Below are positions 6,104 to 6,117 of a DNA stretch of 6,117 bases, one piece after another. Positions within the stretch are counted from its first letter, which is position 1, and every line of letters starts with the position of its first letter. The stretch comes from an uncultured Clostridia bacterium. Its GTDB lineage: Bacteria; Bacillota_A; Clostridia; Christensenellales; Aristaeellaceae. A program made the translations under genes and the position numbers. Location: positions 1 through 6,117 of the forward strand of contig CAMJTZ010000117.1 of the NCBI GenBank assembly GCA_946408865.1, written 5' to 3'. The notes under the pieces were generated by a model. That model ran no database searches, was not told the DNA's origin, and worked only from the letters and a program-made list of their open reading frames with translations.

Positions 6104-6109
6104 AGGAGG
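6104..6109 (+). promoter_or_regulatory. Ribosome binding site of a divergent gene starting at 6116
   Basis: AGGAGG is a full Shine-Dalgarno match. Six bases later the window ends in AT (6116-6117), so a G at the next base would give an ATG at ideal spacing. Together with the plus-strand promoter at 6015-6043 this supports a gene starting at the right edge. Its product cannot be known from this window. Confidence 0.5.
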
Positions 6110-6117
6110 ACACAGAT

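Overview
The window looks like a chromosomal segment of a moderately GC-rich Bacillota (Clostridia-like) bacterium. The reasons are the gene set murB-rapZ-whiA, strong AGGAGG-type ribosome binding sites, sigma-A-like promoters and hairpin-plus-T-run terminators. A gut or rumen clostridial lineage is plausible, but the genus cannot be read from the sequence. All complete genes lie on the minus strand, so the window is read from right to left. Base composition and codon use look uniform across the genes (CTG, ATC, GCC and CCG common), with no sign of mobile DNA.

Right edge (5899-6117): a 219-base intergenic region. It holds the likely murB promoter (5964-5992) and a possible leader stem-loop (5925-5955). 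On the plus strand it also holds a good promoter-like sequence (TTGACA, 17 bases, TATCTT) and an AGGAGG six bases before an AT at the very last two bases. A divergent gene therefore probably starts at 6116. A GC hairpin lies between them and reads as a terminator only on the minus strand.

Main operon (5898 down to 1121): murB, rapZ, whiA and a 663-residue multi-pass membrane protein. murB and rapZ overlap by ATGA, rapZ and whiA overlap by TAATG, and the membrane protein gene follows whiA after 37 bases with no terminator. MurB makes UDP-MurNAc for peptidoglycan. RapZ is a P-loop nucleotide-binding regulator, and WhiA is a DNA-binding protein tied to division and growth. The last protein resembles GT-C type membrane glycosyltransferases. 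Its substrate is unknown, but the setting suggests a cell-envelope role. The common Bacillota order rapZ-glmR(yvcK)-whiA-crh is altered here: nothing lies between rapZ and whiA, and no crh follows. The operon ends at a clear terminator (1089-1113).

Left edge (1023 down to 1): directly after that terminator a new promoter (1059-1087) drives a membrane protein gene that runs off the window. It resembles the YybS/DUF2232 family, which often precedes gdpP and rplI in Bacillota.

No RNA genes, CRISPR array, insertion sequence or defence system were seen. The window is largely conserved core genome. The most interesting points are the unusual operon content and the dense regulatory architecture at its two ends.
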